Shown piece by piece: positions 63,087 through 64,000 of a stretch of 64,000 nt of DNA. Position 1 is the stretch's first letter, and each line of letters begins with the position of its first letter. Below the pieces are notes generated by a model. It worked only from the letters and a program-made list of their open reading frames with translations, did not search any database and was not told where the DNA came from. This DNA is from Paludibacteraceae bacterium (lineage in GTDB: Bacteria > Bacteroidota > Bacteroidia > Bacteroidales > Paludibacteraceae). The stretch covers positions 1-64,000 of the forward strand of contig JAKSOA010000006.1 of assembly GCA_024405875.1 (NCBI GenBank), in the 5' to 3' direction. Position numbers and translations under genes: made by a program.

Positions 63087-64000
63087 ATGGAACAAGTAAT
63101 CACAAGAGAAATGTCATCGTTAGGTTTCACTGAAAAGGTAGGTGATATATTCATAGATTGGGAAACAGTTAAGGACGAATTGTTGGAACCGGACCGGAAA
63201 GCTGGAACAGGGAATGGTACAATTCATGTGTTTTTGGGGAAAGAGGGGTATCGTTTACTTAAAAACTTATATCCGGAATATCTCAATCAGGTTAATGTTA
63301 CTAATGATACAAATTCGAATGCACCTATAATCACGCATGTTTTCTCGAAAGCTAATTTAATAAGCTCCATAGGTCATGTGTGTAATTATTATATACAAAA
63401 AGGTGATACAGAGAAGCTTATAGATTTAGTCGCTAAGGTTGCAGCTAAATTAAACGAGACGTCAGATAAATTTTTTACTTCAAAATCTTTGTTTAAATGG
63501 TCCTTGGGAAGCAATGACTTACGGCCATATTTTAAACAATTTGATGATAAATTTCAAAAAACAATCAGACCGCTATTACTTCCCAACTCAGCCTACAAAA
63601 TCAGTTTGTTCAAGAACAAAAACGGTGAAGTTGCCGCATTTTGGTTAATAGGATTCGAAGGATTAACTACTTTTGAAGCAAATTCTACCATTTCGTATTT
63701 ACATAATGTTCAGGATCAATGTATTTGTCAAGCTAAAAAATTGGCATCTTTTATATTGATGTGTATTGAATATTTTAATGAACTTGATAACTTGAAATCA
63801 ATAGTTCCATATGCTGCGGTGGTTCCTGTTAATAATCCAATTAAGGTTTCAAAAGAGAGTGTTTTTTTGTTGACAGGAATGTTTATTGAAACAGATATAA
63901 ATGAAATAAAACGAAGAAACGAAAATCATCACAGATGGTTTGAAAAAGCTTTTTCTCTTGGCGAGAAAGAGGTTTATTTAAGCACACAATGGAATTCTGA
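63087..64000 (+). CDS. Unidentified protein, partial (3' end off window)
   Basis: Starts at ATG 63087, three bases after the methyltransferase 2 stop, and stays open for 304 codons to the window edge. It begins MEQVITREMSSLGFTEKVGD and contains GNGTIHVFLGKEGYRLLKNL and RPYFKQFDDKFQKTIRPLLL. There is no signal peptide, no P-loop, and no nuclease motif I can identify in the visible part. Position makes a restriction or effector subunit plausible; that is inference only. Confidence 0.7.
   Translation, partial: MEQVITREMSSLGFTEKVGDIFIDWETVKDELLEPDRKAGTGNGTIHVFLGKEGYRLLKNLYPEYLNQVNVTNDTNSNAPIITHVFSKANLISSIGHVCNYYIQKGDTEKLIDLVAKVAAKLNETSDKFFTSKSLFKWSLGSNDLRPYFKQFDDKFQKTIRPLLLPNSAYKISLFKNKNGEVAAFWLIGFEGLTTFEANSTISYLHNVQDQCICQAKKLASFILMCIEYFNELDNLKSIVPYAAVVPVNNPIKVSKESVFLLTGMFIETDINEIKRRNENHHRWFEKAFSLGEKEVYLSTQWNS

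Noticed and set aside
1-64000. tRNA or rRNA genes
   Set aside because: I saw no cloverleaf-like or rRNA sequence in the intergenic regions; apart from rnpB and the riboswitch no RNA gene can be supported by eye.

Overview
The window reads as a chromosomal segment of a Bacteroidales bacterium (Bacteroidota, gut- or rumen-type). The sequence-level reasons are: many promoters fit the Bacteroidota form TAnnTTTG with TTTG or TTG about 19-23 bases upstream; genes lack Shine-Dalgarno sequences; the primary sigma factor is short (285 aa, no region 1.1); there are type IX secretion (T9SS) type B sorting domains; and there is a cobalamin-riboswitch btuB/btuG operon. I cannot name a genus.

Layout. 1-4200: a minus-strand vitamin B12 uptake operon (riboswitch, BtuB receptor, BtuG-like lipoprotein, partial surface protein). 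4200-13000: two AAA/DUF4143 ATPases among housekeeping genes (hpt, a thioesterase, TPM and LemA proteins, dsbD, class II aldolase). 13083-22317: a six-gene cluster of secreted proteins built from Ig/PKD-like, carbohydrate-binding-like and jelly-roll modules, of which only one carries a T9SS sorting domain. 22329-34585: core genes (rpoD, rnpB RNA, an aminotransferase, hisB, hisC, dgt, trmN6, luxS, a purine permease). 34600-36870: a scar region with a Fic gene, fragments of a small membrane protein and a DUF1016-type nuclease, and a second, diverged copy of the dnaK 3' end. 36868-56233: dnaK, a serine-peptidase-like protein that has lost its catalytic residues, a nucleotidyltransferase, NfeD/SPFH, a second T9SS pair, an MFS transporter, engB/recR, a glycosyltransferase, purE, a rhomboid protease and an esterase. 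56642-64000: an AT-rich, plus-strand island with an XRE regulator, two C5-cytosine methyltransferases, a soluble dual-GHKL histidine kinase, a receiver-domain protein and an unidentified gene that runs off the window.

The best candidate for an undescribed system is the last island: a modification (probably restriction-modification or defence) operon with a cytoplasmic two-component pair between two DNA methyltransferases. The second is the 13-22 kb surface cluster, where five of six proteins stop just after the same proline-rich strand motif, as if one large modular adhesin had been split into separately exported pieces. The dnaK-adjacent scar is the clearest sign of past integration and decay. 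Several dispersed repeat families are also visible, and two of them lie inside the dsbD reading frame.
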